From Mesotoga sp. UBA6090 (GTDB lineage: Bacteria > Thermotogota > Thermotogae > Petrotogales > Kosmotogaceae), in NCBI RefSeq assembly GCF_002435945.1, contig NZ_DIXC01000060.1, forward strand, positions 1 through 64,000: DNA of 64,000 bases, read 5' to 3'. Positions 8,194 to 17,885 of this stretch are shown one piece after another (the first letter of the stretch is position 1; the number at the start of each line of letters is the position of its first letter). The translations under genes were made by a program, and so were the position numbers. Under the pieces are notes generated by a model. It made no database searches. It saw nothing but the letters and a program-made list of their open reading frames with translations, and had not been told where the DNA came from.

Positions 8194-9131
8194 TTGAGAG
8201 ACCGAGAGATAGACTTCCAGAACCTCAAGGCCTTGATTTTTGGTATGGACGGTACTTTGCTGGATGACAACAAGGAGATTTCAGATAGTTTTCTCGAGGC
8301 AATTGAGAAGCTCAAGAGAAGAGAGATAAGGATTGCAGTTTTCACTGGAGAAGACTATATAATGGCACGTGAATGCCTCAACATTCAAGATCTTGAAGGG
8401 CCCCACGCCCTTCAGAGTGGAGCTTCCCTCATAAAAGGGAAAGATGAGACGATTGCGAAACGTTGGGTTGATGGAAACATTTCATCTTTCGTGTTTGAAC
8501 TGGTACCTGCTGTGGGCTGTGATGTTCTTGTAAGGACAGATTCTCCAGGTGTTTCTGATTGGTTTCATGTGGGCCATTTTACGGTCAACCCATATCTCTT
8601 TTTTCTTCAGAGTAAAAAATACAGAATTACAGTATTAGACAACCTTTCCCAGGTAATAAACAAAAGAAGACTTCTTCAGTTGGATGCGACGGGAGACTTC
8701 GGTGTTCTGACACGCGTTTTGGCCTAGATCAACGCAAATTTTGGCCGGTCTGTTCACTTACTCGCTAACAAGAACGTCCGATGACACAGGATTTTTAGAT
8801 GTGTGTACTGGTCTCGGGTTGAGAGCGAGGAAATCCGTAAATAAATCACATCAAAGGTTGCGAATTGGGCCTGCTTTCAATCTACTATGGATTAGTCTCC
8901 AATGCTATTGCACTCGATGCCTTTCTCGACTTTCATGGATTGTCCAGTGAAGAAGTTGCATTTATCGGAGATCACTAGACGGATATCCCCCTTCTACAGA
9001 GAGTTGCTCTTGCCGTGGCAGTAGAGACCGCATTCCCCGAAGAAAAAGCCGTCTGCGATTAGGTAACTTGCTCAAACATCGATGATGGTGTAGCTTCTGC
9101 AATCGAGGAAGTCTTCTTTGCGAAAAGATGA
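8194..9131 (+). pseudogene. HAD-superfamily (Cof-like) phosphatase, disrupted
   Basis: The first open part (8194-8727) starts like a HAD hydrolase, but the nucleophile motif DxDGT reads GMDGT, so the catalytic Asp codon is now GGT (8242-8244). A different frame at about 8880-9131 carries the C-terminal HAD core: FHGLSSEEVAFIGDH, then TDIPLLQRVALAVAV, interrupted by TAG 8976-8978, and a later VTCSNIDDGVASAI preceded by TAG 9060-9062. One frame change, two nonsense codons and a lost nucleophile together mark a dead gene. The intact parent was probably about 270-290 residues with a cap domain and acted on small phosphorylated molecules. Confidence 0.85.
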
Positions 9132-9318
9132 TGAGCTTCGAAAAAATGTAAAGCTGCTCATCGCACGTTCGATGATATTCTCAGAAATGAAAATCATTCA
9201 TAAACACTTGATCCGATTCTCAAAACCGCCGGAAAGATGTTAGAATTCAAAGTGAAGCAAACTAAACTAGAATCACAACCGAATTTCGAGCCAACGTTTG
9301 CACTTTTATTTCTTAAGA

Positions 9319-11016
9319 ATGAGAGATGAGCTGGTCTTGTCATTAGATGAATCAACAGACTTTAATCTCGACCTTATTGATGAAGCGGTCATGATGGTTG
9401 ATAACACTGGAAGAATTTGCTTTCAGAATCTTTCTTCAAGAAGATACTTCGGAGATGTCGTAGGCAAAGAGTACGAGATTCTCTTCGGTTCTAGCGATAT
9501 GTTTATCGATGATGTCGGCGCTGTATGGAGCATCTCCTCATATTTCGACAGAAACAGATTCCGTGATGTAAAGATCTTGAAGAAGGCAAATAGCATCAAC
9601 ATCGAGTCTTTGATTAAAAAGGAGAAGCCGGGAAGATCAACCGATATCTTTGAAGAGAGTCAGAAGAATCCAGATGGCTATTCATTATCTGCAACCCGAA
9701 TTCACCATTTTGAGACTGACAGCGAACTCAACAGGCTATTCAGAAAAGCCTTTGAAGAACAATTCATAGGAGCAGCGATTTTTTCTGTAGACAGAACGTG
9801 CGAAAGAATAACTCCCTTAGCGAAGAATCTCGCTTTTGAACTTAACCGACTGGCGCGACTCCCCGTCGTAGAAGGTCTGGCTCTGGAGAGACCCATTAGC
9901 AAGGCCGATCATCTGTATTTGCAGGCATTGAAAAGAGTTGCGCGAACAGGGAGGCAAGAGACAATTGTGCTTTCTGAGGAAGCCTATCACGAAGAAGTCT
10001 GCATAAGACCGATTTCCAGCAGAGAGTTAGTAAGTATCCACAGAGAGATTACGGCCGAGATCAATACCCGAATTGAATTAGCAACTGCAAAAAGCATAAT
10101 CGATACAGTTGATCAGGCAGTGATTTGCACAGATGAAAAAGGGATGATCATCCTTTCCAACAGAGCCGCCGAGAAGCTGTTCGGAAGAAAGAGAGATCAG
10201 ATTATTGGGAGAGAAGTTTTCAACTTCATGGAAGCTAGATGTAGTCGAAGTGAGGATAGACTTATCACTAATGGGAGTCGAGTTGATAAACGGTCAGTGA
10301 TCGTCACCCGGAGTGATGGATCACGAGTAGAGGTCGAAGCCCTGGTGACGAAGATTGACGGCTCCCAATCTGGAGGACCGGGAGCAAGAACCGTTTATTC
10401 CTTTGCAGAATCCGATTTTCATCATGTTCTTCCTGAATCGACTGAGAGAACTATTAAAAGCCTCATTGATACTCTCTCAACAGTGGTCGAGGTTAGAGAT
10501 CCATACACTGCCGGTCATCAACGAAGGGTAAGCAAACTTGCTACGGCAATCGCTACCGAAATGGGGCTCAACTCGGATCAAATAGATACTGTGCGAGAGG
10601 GCGCACTTCTCCACGATATTGGTAAGATTTCTGTGCCCACTGAAATACTAAGCAAACCGGGGCGACTTACGGAAAATGAATGGTTCCTCATTCAAAGCCA
10701 TAGCGAAGCAGGTTTCAAGATGTTGGAAAGAATCGAACTACCGTGGCCAGTATCTAGCATCGTACGGCAGCACCATGAAAGGCTTGACGGTTCCGGATAT
10801 CCCCAGGGGCTGAGGGGTAAAGAAATTCCTTTTGAAACGAGAATTGTAACCGTCGCCGATGTGTTTGAAGCGATTGTATCTCACCGGCCATACAGGCCTG
10901 CACATGAAACTTCAGCAGCGATTACGGAACTTACTGAAGGGACGGGCAAACTCTACGACCCTGACGTTGTTGATTGCTGTCTATCTGTAGTGGGGAGCGG
11001 ATTCTCCCTGGATTAG
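9319..11016 (+). CDS. PAS - HD-GYP cyclic-di-GMP phosphodiesterase-like regulator
   Basis: The 565-residue protein appears cytosolic. A PAS-like segment (EAVMMVDNTGRICFQN) lies near residue 20 and a second one at about residues 255-345 (QAVICTDEKGMIILSNRAAEKLFG). The HD-GYP domain fills the last 180 residues, with HDIGK metal ligands, an HHERLDGSGYP motif and GKEIP. HD-GYP proteins break down cyclic di-GMP. All metal ligands that I can check look intact. A TTG 21 bases earlier is an alternative start; neither has a clear ribosome site. It stands alone after a pseudogene and before a gap, so the signal sensed is unknown. A degenerate GGDEF protein at 24490 is the only other related gene seen. 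Confidence 0.88.
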   Translation: MRDELVLSLDESTDFNLDLIDEAVMMVDNTGRICFQNLSSRRYFGDVVGKEYEILFGSSDMFIDDVGAVWSISSYFDRNRFRDVKILKKANSINIESLIKKEKPGRSTDIFEESQKNPDGYSLSATRIHHFETDSELNRLFRKAFEEQFIGAAIFSVDRTCERITPLAKNLAFELNRLARLPVVEGLALERPISKADHLYLQALKRVARTGRQETIVLSEEAYHEEVCIRPISSRELVSIHREITAEINTRIELATAKSIIDTVDQAVICTDEKGMIILSNRAAEKLFGRKRDQIIGREVFNFMEARCSRSEDRLITNGSRVDKRSVIVTRSDGSRVEVEALVTKIDGSQSGGPGARTVYSFAESDFHHVLPESTERTIKSLIDTLSTVVEVRDPYTAGHQRRVSKLATAIATEMGLNSDQIDTVREGALLHDIGKISVPTEILSKPGRLTENEWFLIQSHSEAGFKMLERIELPWPVSSIVRQHHERLDGSGYPQGLRGKEIPFETRIVTVADVFEAIVSHRPYRPAHETSAAITELTEGTGKLYDPDVVDCCLSVVGSGFSLD

Positions 11017-11383
11017 GAAACTTTCCAAAGAACGCTGGTTTGGTTACTTCTGGAAAGAAAAGGATTAGTGACTTCCAGTTTCTAGTGACTATTACTTCTG
11101 ATGCCAAGAGCCGGACTGAATCCCGCACAGCACTTTCTCATGTTTAAATCTCTATTCTCTTGGCGTAAAAGCGATTGCTCAATCGCAAGCAGCAGAAAAG
11201 GAAGTTCTCGAAGGACGTCTGCAAAACGAGACAATCATCCGACTCGAAATTGTGAGGAATGTTGCTAGAAACTTCAGATGACTGCACAGTAAAACAAGCC
11301 CAACTCTATACGGCGTTTGTTTATAAGAAAAAGAGAAGTTTGTCTAGGGTCATAGGGTAGCTTCTGAAGAAACAAATCGAGTA
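11017..11383. other. Intergenic region with a possible coding remnant
   Basis: Between convergent genes. A plus-strand frame at about 11120-11281 reads as a soluble helical tail (VKAIAQSQAAEKEVLEGRL and onward to a TGA) without any start, and may be the 3' end of a lost gene. I could not assign it to a family. No RNA gene or strong hairpin was seen. Confidence 0.3.
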
Positions 11384-12448
11384 TCACTTCCTGAACCACC
11401 CCTTTTTGTGGATGAAAAACAACATTATGAGAACGACTATTGCCATTGCAATCAAGACTGCTGGGTAAGCCCACTTTACAGAGAGCTCCGGCATATAATG
11501 AAAATTCATTCCGTAGAGGCCGGCCATGAATGACAGGGGAATGAAGATTGTAGAGATAACTGTCAGTACTTTCATTATCTCGTTCATTCTGTTACTGGTC
11601 GAAGAAAGGTACAGGTTCATCAGCTCAGACGCAAGTTCTCGACTCAGATCAAGCATATCTATCGACTGCATTACGTGGTCATATACATCTCTGAGATAAA
11701 GCGAAGTCTGGTCTCCAAAGTACTTGCTTCCGTCTCTTGAAATACGCCCAATCGCGTCCCTGGTAGGCCAAAGAAGCCTCTTTAGATGAGCCAGTCTATG
11801 CTTCAGTATGTATAACTCCTTGAGTTTTTCCCTGGCTGCTGTTTCCACGAGCTCATCTTCAAGGTTCTCAAGATCGTTGCCCAGTTCCTGCAATACAGGA
11901 AAGTAGTTATCAACGATAGTATCAACTATGGCGTAGGCCGTGTAATCGTTGCTCATATTTCTCATCTGAGCGTTCCTCCGTATCCTTTTCCTAACAGGGT
12001 CTAGAACATCTCCGTATCTTTCCTGGAAAGTAAGCACGAAAGTCTCTCCGACAAAGACACTGACTTGCTCTGTGACAAGACCGGTCTCATCCATTCGCAA
12101 CATAGGCAGGCAGATAAAGATACAGTTCTCATATTCATCAACCTTAGGGATCTGCGGGACATTCGTAACATCTTCAAGAGCCAGAGGATGAAGAGAAAAG
12201 ATGTCGCCAAGTTTTCGAATTAGCGTTTCGTCTCCCAATCCTTGAACGTCAACCCAGTGAACCTTTCCTCTCTCGAAAACTATTGACTTCAGTTCTTCCA
12301 AATTCTCAAGGATTTCTTCTCTAAGATAGTTTCCGTCGAATTCGATAAGCTTGATCTCCGGAAAGGGTGCCTTTTCGTCAATATTGAGACTTCCAGGTAC
12401 TGAACCAAGCGGTGGCTTCCTCTTTTTGAAAAGACCCTTCTGATTCAT
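11384..12448 (-). CDS. corA: CorA-type magnesium/cobalt channel
   Basis: The 354-residue protein has a large acidic and helical cytoplasmic domain and two C-terminal membrane helices joined by the signature YGMNF loop. The last helix ends in a basic tail (HKKGWFRK), as in Thermotoga CorA. It should form a pentameric Mg2+ channel in the inner membrane. The start ATG follows AGGGAGGTG by 5 bases. It is a single-gene unit: the neighbours on both sides point towards or away from it, and no terminator with a clear T-run was found downstream. Confidence 0.93.
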   Translation of the reverse strand: MNQKGLFKKRKPPLGSVPGSLNIDEKAPFPEIKLIEFDGNYLREEILENLEELKSIVFERGKVHWVDVQGLGDETLIRKLGDIFSLHPLALEDVTNVPQIPKVDEYENCIFICLPMLRMDETGLVTEQVSVFVGETFVLTFQERYGDVLDPVRKRIRRNAQMRNMSNDYTAYAIVDTIVDNYFPVLQELGNDLENLEDELVETAAREKLKELYILKHRLAHLKRLLWPTRDAIGRISRDGSKYFGDQTSLYLRDVYDHVMQSIDMLDLSRELASELMNLYLSSTSNRMNEIMKVLTVISTIFIPLSFMAGLYGMNFHYMPELSVKWAYPAVLIAMAIVVLIMLFFIHKKGWFRK

Positions 12449-12650
12449 CTGCGCACCTCCCTGTAGAAAAAAACAACTGAACGAAGAATTGATTGCATTG
12501 TCTCCATCATTCTAGCACTGAGTCTTCAGAAAAATGTTCTTCAATCACTTCGTGTTGTTAAGAAAGAGGCTGTCAGAGAGTTTTGCGATTTGCATCTTAA
12601 GGAGTATATTTGGATCGTAGCCAAGAAATCGGGGTCTCTAGGAGGGAAAC

Positions 12651-13927
12651 ATGAGAAAGGTCCTCGTTCTGTTCATTGCCGCTTTTATTGTTCAAACATT
12701 CCTTTCTTCAATCGAAACGGTAAGAAACAAGGAGTATCTCACTTCTCGGAAAAACATCAAAGGAAGCTTTATTCCATCAATTATGAGGAGGCAAAAGAGA
12801 TAATCTTGAGTCACTTTCCACATCTAGCGTCCGATGATGAAATCAGGGCTTTCATTGAGAAGAGAGACATCCAGAGAAGGTTGGTCGGCAACTCGTGAAA
12901 GTTTTTCAACCAGTTCAAAGACAACCTCTTGTACAGAGACCTTGAATTTGTTAGTCAAGAAAGGTCTTGGGCCGTGCGGTTCGATGAAATAGTCAGATTT
13001 ATGCTTTTCGAGTACCAAGAAACAGCCCAGGGATTTGCAGACTTCAATACTGGATTGTACCCATATTTCGATCCTAGAAGTTTCTTGGTTGAATTCCAAA
13101 TCGAGGCTGAAAGATGTAGACTTCCAGACAAGGGCTACCTAAGAATCTGGCTCCATCTTCCGCTGCACAGCCCAAGCGAGGATGACATTGATATCCTGAA
13201 GGTATCCCCACTCGAAGCACTGGTGCGTTATCCCAGACTCGAAGTGAATATCGGATACGCTTTTTTCGAATTTGATCTTGCTTCTGTAGTAGTGAATTTG
13301 GAAATATCAATAATATTCTCTTTCAGACACTTCAGACAGCAGTTCGACATCGATCCTGTGACTGTCGGAGAATACGATACTGAAAGCGTTCTTTTCAGAG
13401 AATATACAGCATCTTTCGGCAATATCTATTTCGACGAGAATTCCACAAGTCTTGCAAAGTCGATTGTGGGAGAAGAGACAAATCAGTACTTGCAGGCGAA
13501 GAAACTCTATTACTACGTTGTAGAAAATTTCCAGTACTGTTTCATGGCACATTCGGCAATTGAGGCAGACGGAATTCCGGAAAGCCTCTATGCTTATGAG
13601 CATCACTTTGGCGATTGCGGGATGCAGTCAGTGTTTTTTGCAACTTTGTGCAGATCTATAGGTATCCCGGCAAGAACACGTGGCGGGTTTCAGCTTTTCT
13701 CAGGTCAGCTGGGTTCACGCTTCTGGGCCGAATTCTTTCTGCCAAATTATGGTTGGGTTCCCGTCTACACTTCTGCCGGACAGTTCGCGAACTACGCTAT
13801 GAATGTGACCGATGATGAGCGGAAAGCATTCATTGACTTCTTTTTTGGAAATCAAGAACCTCTTAGGGTGAGTGTCCAGAATTCGGTAGATAGGGAACCG
13901 AAAGAAGGACCTTTTGATATCCAATAG
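12651..13927 (+). pseudogene. Secreted transglutaminase-like protein, disrupted
   Basis: ATG 12651, behind AGGAGGGAAAC, opens a signal peptide (MRKVLVLFIAAFIVQTFLSS) but its frame stops at 12801-12803. The rest of the protein continues in another frame from about 12770, is broken by TGA 12896-12898, and then runs to 13927. The C-terminal part is a transglutaminase-like core with the nucleophile in GDCGMQS (Cys codon 13616-13618). The expected His in the GSHFWAEF strand is Arg (CGC 13718-13720), and the expected Asp in VPVDTSAGQ is Tyr (TAC 13766-13768). Each is one base from the catalytic codon. The 332-residue downstream frame could still be translated, but would lack signal peptide and active site. 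Confidence 0.8.
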
Positions 13928-14125
13928 TTTAGCCTTACCATGCAGTTGCCATTTATTGATTGTGAAATCGGGAATGAAGATCTTTCTGTTTCTTTTGATG
14001 CTCTGGAAGGATTTTCAATGAACACAACACTGATTAGTTAGGAATGCGCGAGTCCAAAGTGTCCCAAAAATCCAGAGAAGTTAAGAATCTCAATCTGCCT
14101 TCCAACTGAAGAGAGGTGAATCACT

Positions 14126-15844
14126 ATGAAAGCTTCAAAGGTATGTTTGCTCTTTATCTTTGTAATCGTTGTTGGTGCTTCCTTTGCGTGTACGACACTT
14201 ATTGTAACTAAGGGTGCAAGTGCTGATGGATCAATGATTGTTGCTCATTCAGACGACAACGATCTAGCCGATCAGAGAATAGTCTATGTCCCTGCCCAAG
14301 ATCATGAACCCGGGTCATTTAGACCGGTTTATTGTACGGCAGTCGCGATAGGCGAATTCCCTCAGTATAACAGCTTTATTTATCCAAGGATTGTGTCGGA
14401 CAGAGCTCCTGCCTATGATACATCTGGCTATCCAGCTTCAATTCCAATAGGAATGATTCCCCAAGTAGCACACACATATGCCTATTTCGACGGCTCATAC
14501 GGGATAATGAACGAACATCAACTGATGTTTGGTGAATGCACTAACGGAGCAAAGGTTCAGATCGGTCCCGAACCTGGGAGAGGGATTTTCTACTCCTCGG
14601 AGCTTTCTCGAGTTGCTCTGGAACGCTGCAAGACTGCTAGAGAAGCCGTTGAAATGATTGGTTTTTTGATTGAAGAATATGGATACTACGGTACAGGTGA
14701 AACACTGCCCGTTGCTGATCCAAACGAAGCGTGGATCATTGAGATGGCTCCTTCTCCTGAAGGTACAGGAGGACTTTGGGTTGCAAAGAAGGTTCCCGAT
14801 GGAGAAGTCTTCGTAGCTGCAAACCAATTCCGAATAAGGGAAATAGATCCCGAAGACCCTGATATCCTATTCGGAAAGACTCTTCACGAAGTTGTAGAGA
14901 AATTCGGATGGTGGAATCCCGAAGATGGCCTTCTTGACTGGCTGAAAACTGTGAGTCTTGGAGAATACAATCACCCGTACTACTCCTTGAGGAGGGTATG
15001 GCGTCTTTTCTCCTTAATCTCTCCCAGCCTAAACCTTTCTCCCTGGGTAGAAGACGGTTTCACTAGAGAATATCCATTCTCGATAAAACCGGACAGGAGA
15101 CTCTCAGCGAATGACGTGATGAACTTATATCGAGACCACTATGAAGGAACGGAGTTCGACCTAACAAAAGGGATTGCCGCCGGCCCATTTGGTTATCCAG
15201 ACAGATTTTACGGCCCCTACGACGGACAGGGTGATGTTGGTGATCCTTCTCGACAACTTGAAGGTGCTTGGGAAAGGCCTGTATCAGTGACATATTGTGG
15301 ATACACTTTCGTGTGTCAGGGAAGGGAATGGCTTCCAGATCCCATCGGAGGAATAATGTGGTTAGGTTTAGATAAACCTGCCGATACTTGTTTCATTCCC
15401 TTCTACGCAGGAGTAAGCAATCTGCCTAATTCTATTCAAGTCTGCGATACTTCAAACTTCAGCAGGGACAGCGCCTGGTGGGCGTTCAACTTCGTGTCCA
15501 ATTGGGCCGCTCTGAAATACAGTTACATGCACGAAGAAATCAGACTAATGCAACAGAAATATGAAGCACTTTCCCTAAGTCGCCTTCCGGAAATCGAAGC
15601 GAGCGCAGCCACGCTTCTTCCGACAAAACCGAGGGAGGCTGCTGACTACCTCGCGAGATTCTGTTCAAGAAACTCTCAAGAGATTGTCCAGGCCTGGTGG
15701 GAATTCTCAGAGTATTTGATAGTGAAGTATAACGATGGTTTCATAAGCGACAAAGGCAATATGGCCCAGCCGACAGGCTATCCAAAAGAATGGCTAGACA
15801 AAACGGATTGGTCTAAAGGACCGACCTCTTACGAGAAGAAATGA
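14126..15844 (+). CDS. Secreted C69-family dipeptidase
   Basis: The 572-residue protein begins with a signal peptide that ends in SFA, immediately followed by CTTLIV. In C69 peptidases (PepD type, N-terminal nucleophile hydrolases) that Cys is the catalytic residue and must become the first residue of the mature enzyme. Further family features are DGSMIVAHSDDND soon after and the NEHQ region (GIMNEHQLMFGE). The length suits the larger members of the family. It would cut dipeptides outside the cytoplasm or in the periplasm-like space. The start is well supported by GAGAGGTGA 6 bases upstream. The stop is followed by a hairpin shared with the convergent flavin reductase gene. Confidence 0.88.
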   Translation: MKASKVCLLFIFVIVVGASFACTTLIVTKGASADGSMIVAHSDDNDLADQRIVYVPAQDHEPGSFRPVYCTAVAIGEFPQYNSFIYPRIVSDRAPAYDTSGYPASIPIGMIPQVAHTYAYFDGSYGIMNEHQLMFGECTNGAKVQIGPEPGRGIFYSSELSRVALERCKTAREAVEMIGFLIEEYGYYGTGETLPVADPNEAWIIEMAPSPEGTGGLWVAKKVPDGEVFVAANQFRIREIDPEDPDILFGKTLHEVVEKFGWWNPEDGLLDWLKTVSLGEYNHPYYSLRRVWRLFSLISPSLNLSPWVEDGFTREYPFSIKPDRRLSANDVMNLYRDHYEGTEFDLTKGIAAGPFGYPDRFYGPYDGQGDVGDPSRQLEGAWERPVSVTYCGYTFVCQGREWLPDPIGGIMWLGLDKPADTCFIPFYAGVSNLPNSIQVCDTSNFSRDSAWWAFNFVSNWAALKYSYMHEEIRLMQQKYEALSLSRLPEIEASAATLLPTKPREAADYLARFCSRNSQEIVQAWWEFSEYLIVKYNDGFISDKGNMAQPTGYPKEWLDKTDWSKGPTSYEKK

Positions 15845-15854
15845 AACATCTCAT

Positions 15855-15896
15855 CCCTCCAAAAGCGGGGCTTATTCCACGCCCTCTCTTGGAGGG
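15855..15896. terminator. Hairpin between convergent genes
   Basis: CCCTCCAA (15855-15862) pairs with TTGGAGGG (15889-15896), with an inner GGGC/GCCC helix. It lies just after the dipeptidase stop and overlaps the last codons of the minus-strand flavin reductase gene. No strong T-run follows on either strand, so bidirectional termination is plausible rather than certain. Confidence 0.4.
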
Positions 15897-16465
15897 GTGT
15901 ACTTTATACCTATATTCCATGCCTTCCCAAGGTGCATGCCGATAGACCAGTAGGAGTTATCGTAGACAGAGAACGTCACTGGACTGATCTTCCTTATGTC
16001 TGGAAGACCGTCGACAAGGCACGACTCTGCACAATATGTTTGAATAACTTCGCCGACGAATGTCACGTGTACTCCACCAAATTCAGAACTCCTGACCAAC
16101 TTGCATTCCATATTCAAAGGCGCTTCTTCGATCATTGGAACGCTTCCACTTTCTCCAAAGAAGGTGCCGAAAAGCTCCGACTTGTCAGTGGTCTTTCCAG
16201 AGTAGATTCCCATATAATCTACACCTCTAAGCATGTCGAGAGAGGGTACATTCACGCTGAAGTAACCAGACTCCTCAATATTCTTGCAGCTAAGCCTAGT
16301 CTTTGCCAAAGAAATCTGGAGCATAGGCGGCTGAACTTCTACAACCCCACAAAAGGCAACTGTAGTGTAATTAGGCCTCTCTTCGTTAATCGTACCAACC
16401 ACTATTAATGGCATAGGGTAAAGATATACTCCCGGTCCAATTCTGTCTTTCAAGCGATTCACCAT
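15872..16465 (-). CDS. Flavin reductase-like (flavoredoxin family) protein
   Basis: The 197-residue protein has the split-barrel flavin-binding pattern of the flavoredoxin/HpaC-like group: YPMPLIVVGTI, NYTTVAFCGVV, PPMLQISL and FSVNVPS in order. It should bind FMN and act as an NAD(P)H:flavin reductase or a small electron carrier in the cytoplasm. It is alone on this strand. The ATG start has AAGAAAG before it, a weak site. The gene tail overlaps the hairpin that follows the convergent dipeptidase gene. Confidence 0.85.
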   Translation of the reverse strand: MVNRLKDRIGPGVYLYPMPLIVVGTINEERPNYTTVAFCGVVEVQPPMLQISLAKTRLSCKNIEESGYFSVNVPSLDMLRGVDYMGIYSGKTTDKSELFGTFFGESGSVPMIEEAPLNMECKLVRSSEFGGVHVTFVGEVIQTYCAESCLVDGLPDIRKISPVTFSVYDNSYWSIGMHLGKAWNIGIKYTPPREGVE

Positions 16466-16720
16466 TCTTTCTTAAAACTAACAAACTATAGGATGATCAC
16501 AAAGCTCTATGATGTGAATTTTCCGTAAATCCATTGTACTCGATTTTTTCTCATAAAAACAAGCCGTCTCCTGCTGAGAGTTCTGAGATAATCATCTAAT
16601 CTGCTACGAGGGCAAAGAATCCGAGGACAGATACACCAGACTGAATGGAAGATTACTTGATAAACTGTATATGGTTTATGCTGATTGTATAATTGGCTGT
16701 AGAAAGAAAGGAGTGATTTT

Positions 16721-17842
16721 GTGGAAAACATGTATGACGATGTTGCGTGGGTTGACTTCGATACTTTAGAAGCCTTTATGAAAGATGTTTTTGTTGGTGT
16801 CGGCGTTCCTGAAGAGGATGCAAGTCTTTGTGCCAATGTTCTCATAACTTCAGACAAGAGAGGAATCGACTCACATGGCATAGGCAGACTGAAACCAATC
16901 TACGTTGATCGCATTAGGTCAGGAATTCAGAATCCTGTCACAGAGTTTGAGATCATTAGGGAAAGCCCCACGACAGCTGTAATTGACGGGCACAACGGCA
17001 TGGGACATGTTGTCGCTTACAAGTCAATGAAGCTCGCAATCGAGAAGGCGAAGACCTATGGAATGGGGATGGTGGCGGCGCGCAATTCGACACATTACGG
17101 AATAGCCGGCTATTATCCAATGATGGCCGTTGAAGAGGGCATGATAGGAGTTACTGGCACGAATGCCCGCCCATCTATTGCACCAACTTTCGGAGTGGAG
17201 AATATGCTGGGAACTAATCCACTCACTTTCGGGATTCCCACAGACGAAGACTTCCCCTTTGTTCTCGACTGCGCCACTTCTGTGGCTCAGAGAGGAAAGA
17301 TTGAAGTCTATGCCAGAGCTGGCAAGGAGCTGCCTGAAGGTTGGGTGATTGGTCTTGATGGTAGACCGAGAACAGATACTCAGCAAATTCTGATTGATCT
17401 CACAAAAGGGGAAGCCGCTTTGACTCCACTGGGAGGTATTGGTGAGGAAACTGCCGGATACAAGGGATATGGCTACGCAACAGTAGTTGAGATTCTTTCA
17501 GCTGCTTTGCAGGCAGGCAGCTATTTGAAGATGCTGACGGGTGTAGGGTCTAATGGTGAAAAAAGGCCTATTCCAATAGGTCATTTCTTCATTGCAATAG
17601 ATATCGAGCCGTTCACTCCAGTAGAAGAATTCAGGAAACTTGCAGGTGATATCCTCAGAGAGCTTAGGGCATCGAAAAAGGCCCCCGGACAAGAGCGGAT
17701 CTTTACCGCTGGAGAGAAGGAACACCTCGCATGGCTGTCAAGAAAGGACAAAGGAGCCCCTTTGAATGAGATCTTGAGGAAACAACTAGTGCAGCTTAGG
17801 GATGAGCTGGGGCTTGATAAATACAGATTTAGCTGGGAATAA
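16721..17842 (+). CDS. Malate/L-lactate dehydrogenase family oxidoreductase
   Basis: The 373-residue protein belongs to the type 2 malate/lactate/ureidoglycolate dehydrogenase family, which is unrelated to the classical MDH/LDH. Signature parts are DSHGIGRL near residue 50, NGMGHVVA, the RNSTHYGIAGYY catalytic region with His, GTNPLTFGIP, and DCATSV. It uses NAD(P)H to reduce a 2-keto acid; which one cannot be told. The GTG start lies 7 bases after AGGAG. A TATAAT at 16688-16693 could be its -10 box. The FAD protein gene follows 44 bases after the stop, so the two may be co-transcribed. Confidence 0.9.
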   Translation: MENMYDDVAWVDFDTLEAFMKDVFVGVGVPEEDASLCANVLITSDKRGIDSHGIGRLKPIYVDRIRSGIQNPVTEFEIIRESPTTAVIDGHNGMGHVVAYKSMKLAIEKAKTYGMGMVAARNSTHYGIAGYYPMMAVEEGMIGVTGTNARPSIAPTFGVENMLGTNPLTFGIPTDEDFPFVLDCATSVAQRGKIEVYARAGKELPEGWVIGLDGRPRTDTQQILIDLTKGEAALTPLGGIGEETAGYKGYGYATVVEILSAALQAGSYLKMLTGVGSNGEKRPIPIGHFFIAIDIEPFTPVEEFRKLAGDILRELRASKKAPGQERIFTAGEKEHLAWLSRKDKGAPLNEILRKQLVQLRDELGLDKYRFSWE

Positions 17843-17885
17843 CGATGCACCGGGGGAGGTGAATTGTCCGTTAAGGACTTATCAC

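Noticed and set aside
15932..16408. Plus-strand open frame of 158 codons opposite the flavin reductase
   Set aside because: No ribosome site, no known motif, and the minus-strand flavin reductase is clear.
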